A stretch of DNA of 6,996 bases. Source: an uncultured Treponema sp. (GTDB lineage Bacteria; Spirochaetota; Spirochaetia; Treponematales; Treponemataceae). Positions 6,354 to 6,996 of this stretch are shown one piece after another. Positions within the stretch are counted from its first letter, which is position 1; every line of letters begins with the position of its first letter. The stretch spans positions 1-6,996 of the forward strand of contig CAKUWD010000156.1 of assembly GCA_934699065.1 (NCBI GenBank), written 5' to 3'. The position numbers and the translations under genes are program-made. The notes under the pieces are model-generated. The model searched no databases, had not been told where the DNA came from, and saw only the letters and a program-made list of their open reading frames with translations.

Positions 6354-6369
6354 TGTCGTTTAAACGACA
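6354..6369. promoter_or_regulatory. Perfect 16-bp palindrome, probable TetR operator
   Basis: TGTCGTTTAAACGACA is exactly self-complementary. It sits between the tetR gene and the divergent flavodoxin gene, about 42 bp upstream of the flavodoxin -10. A second partial copy, TGTCGCTTATAA, begins at 6404 and overlaps that -10, and GACA-TG-TGTC (6398-6407) is a further short inverted pair there. TetR-family operators are typically 14-20 bp palindromes in such divergent gaps. Binding by this TetR is inferred from position. Confidence 0.65.
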
Positions 6370-6387
6370 TTATGCCATAACCTGTTC

Positions 6388-6416
6388 TTAATAAAAAGAC
6401 ATGTGTCGCTTATAAT
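6388..6416 (+). promoter_or_regulatory. Probable flavodoxin promoter
   Basis: TATAAT at 6411-6416 is a consensus -10; the hexamer 17 bp upstream (TTAATA, 6388-6393) is a poor -35. Transcription would start near 6423, about 20 nt before the first start codon. The TGTCGC half-site at 6404-6409 lies inside the spacer, where a bound repressor would block polymerase. Confidence 0.5.
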
Positions 6417-6442
6417 TAAGATGTACACAAGAGGAGATTCAG

Positions 6443-6996
6443 ATGAAACAAAAATCACTTTTTACACTCGTAATGGCAGCGGCTTTACTCACAGGTTCGC
6501 TATTCGCACAAAACAAAACTTCAAACTCAAAGGAGACTAAAATGGGAAAATCACTGGTAGTTTATTTTTCGCTCGCTGGCGAACAATATAACGTTGGAAA
6601 CATAAAAGAAGGAAATACTTCAATCATCGCAAAGTTTATTGCAGAAGAAACCGGCTCAGAGCTTTTCGAACTCGAAACTCAAAAGCCTTATCCAACCGAC
6701 AGCTACAGCCGTCTTACTCAGATTGCAAAAGACGAGCAGAACAAAAAAGCCCGCCCTGCCCTAAAAGCTGATATCGACATCACCGCTTACGACACAATCT
6801 ACATCGGCTATCCAAACTGGTGGGGAGACATGCCAATGCCCCTTTACACATTCTTAGAAGCCCACGACTGGAAGGGAAAAACAATCATTCCTTTCTGCAC
6901 CCACGAAGGAAGTGGACTTAGCGGAACAGAAAGCCGTATCCGTTCAACCTGCAAAGGCGCAACCGTAGAAAAAGGACTTGCCGTTCAGGGAAAGGT
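6443..6996 (+). CDS. Exported flavodoxin-like protein (3' end outside window)
   Basis: Open from ATG 6443 to the window edge, 184 residues so far and probably only a little short of complete. Residues 1-22 are a Sec signal peptide (MKQK, hydrophobic core, LFA cleavage before Q23) without a lipobox cysteine. After a short linker the flavodoxin domain begins: SLVVYFSLAGEQYNVG (36-51) and EGNTSIIAKFIAEETGSELF (55-74) form the FMN phosphate-binding loop with the insertion common in the Flavodoxin_4 type, then IYIGYPNWWGDMPMPLYTFL (near 114-133) and FCTHEGSGLSGTE (near 147-159) line the flavin site. It should carry out FMN-based electron transfer or quinone reduction, probably in the periplasm. 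The first ribosome site is GAGGAG (6431-6436). Divergent from tetR, so probably its target. Confidence 0.9.
   Translation, partial: MKQKSLFTLVMAAALLTGSLFAQNKTSNSKETKMGKSLVVYFSLAGEQYNVGNIKEGNTSIIAKFIAEETGSELFELETQKPYPTDSYSRLTQIAKDEQNKKARPALKADIDITAYDTIYIGYPNWWGDMPMPLYTFLEAHDWKGKTIIPFCTHEGSGLSGTESRIRSTCKGATVEKGLAVQGK
6530..6544 (+). promoter_or_regulatory. Internal ribosome site and in-frame second start of the flavodoxin gene
   Basis: AAGGAG at 6530-6535 stands six bases before an in-frame ATG at 6542-6544 (residue 34), the ideal spacing. It lies in the linker directly after the signal peptide, and translation from here would give a leaderless, cytoplasmic flavodoxin starting MGKSLVVYF, a natural start for this family. 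It may be a working second start or a relic of the original start before a signal peptide was added. Confidence 0.6.

Noticed and set aside
6133..6380. Two short plus-strand frames across the GC-rich block.
   Set aside because: Low-complexity peptides from repeat sequence, no ribosome sites, overlapping the tetR start.

Overview
The window (about 40% G+C by eye) carries seven genes: five complete, and one cut at each end. Gene style suggests a host-associated anaerobe: a NimA-like flavoprotein, an exported flavodoxin, a DUF234 ATPase, a YitT protein and strong AGGAG-type ribosome sites. A Treponema-like spirochaete is my best guess, but this is an impression from gene content and not proven. 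No rRNA, tRNA, CRISPR array or transposase was seen.

Layout. Minus strand 1-741: YitT/DUF2179 membrane protein, C-terminus cut off. Minus strand 860-2836: a Na+/phosphate cotransporter with a PhoU-like region and, at its C-terminus, a complete OmpR/PhoB-type winged-helix DNA-binding domain. Its promoter carries a direct repeat with PhoB/PhoP-box geometry. Plus strand 3139-4051: a strong promoter, a structured leader of about 117 nt, then a two-gene operon of a five-helix EamA-like membrane protein and a NimA-type flavin oxidoreductase-fold protein. Minus strand 4061-5440: an AAA ATPase with a DUF234 nuclease-like C-terminus, convergent with the operon. An array of 15-bp repeats lies at the start of its transcript. 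Minus strand 5618-6181: a TetR repressor. It is divergent from a plus-strand flavodoxin gene (6443 to the edge) that has a signal peptide and a second well-formed ribosome site and start codon after it. The tetR-flavodoxin gap holds a perfect 16-bp palindrome and a GC-rich repeat-like block.

How the genes may work together. The main candidate for an undescribed system is the transporter-PhoU-winged-helix fusion. One polypeptide could move phosphate, sense its status and act as a membrane-tethered transcription factor. The TTTACA-N5-TTTACA element placed 9 bp upstream of its own TATAAT suggests autoregulation. The TetR protein probably controls the divergent flavodoxin through the palindrome. 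The DUF234 ATPase seems an independent unit with its own operator array. The remaining genes look like ordinary accessory metabolism and efflux.
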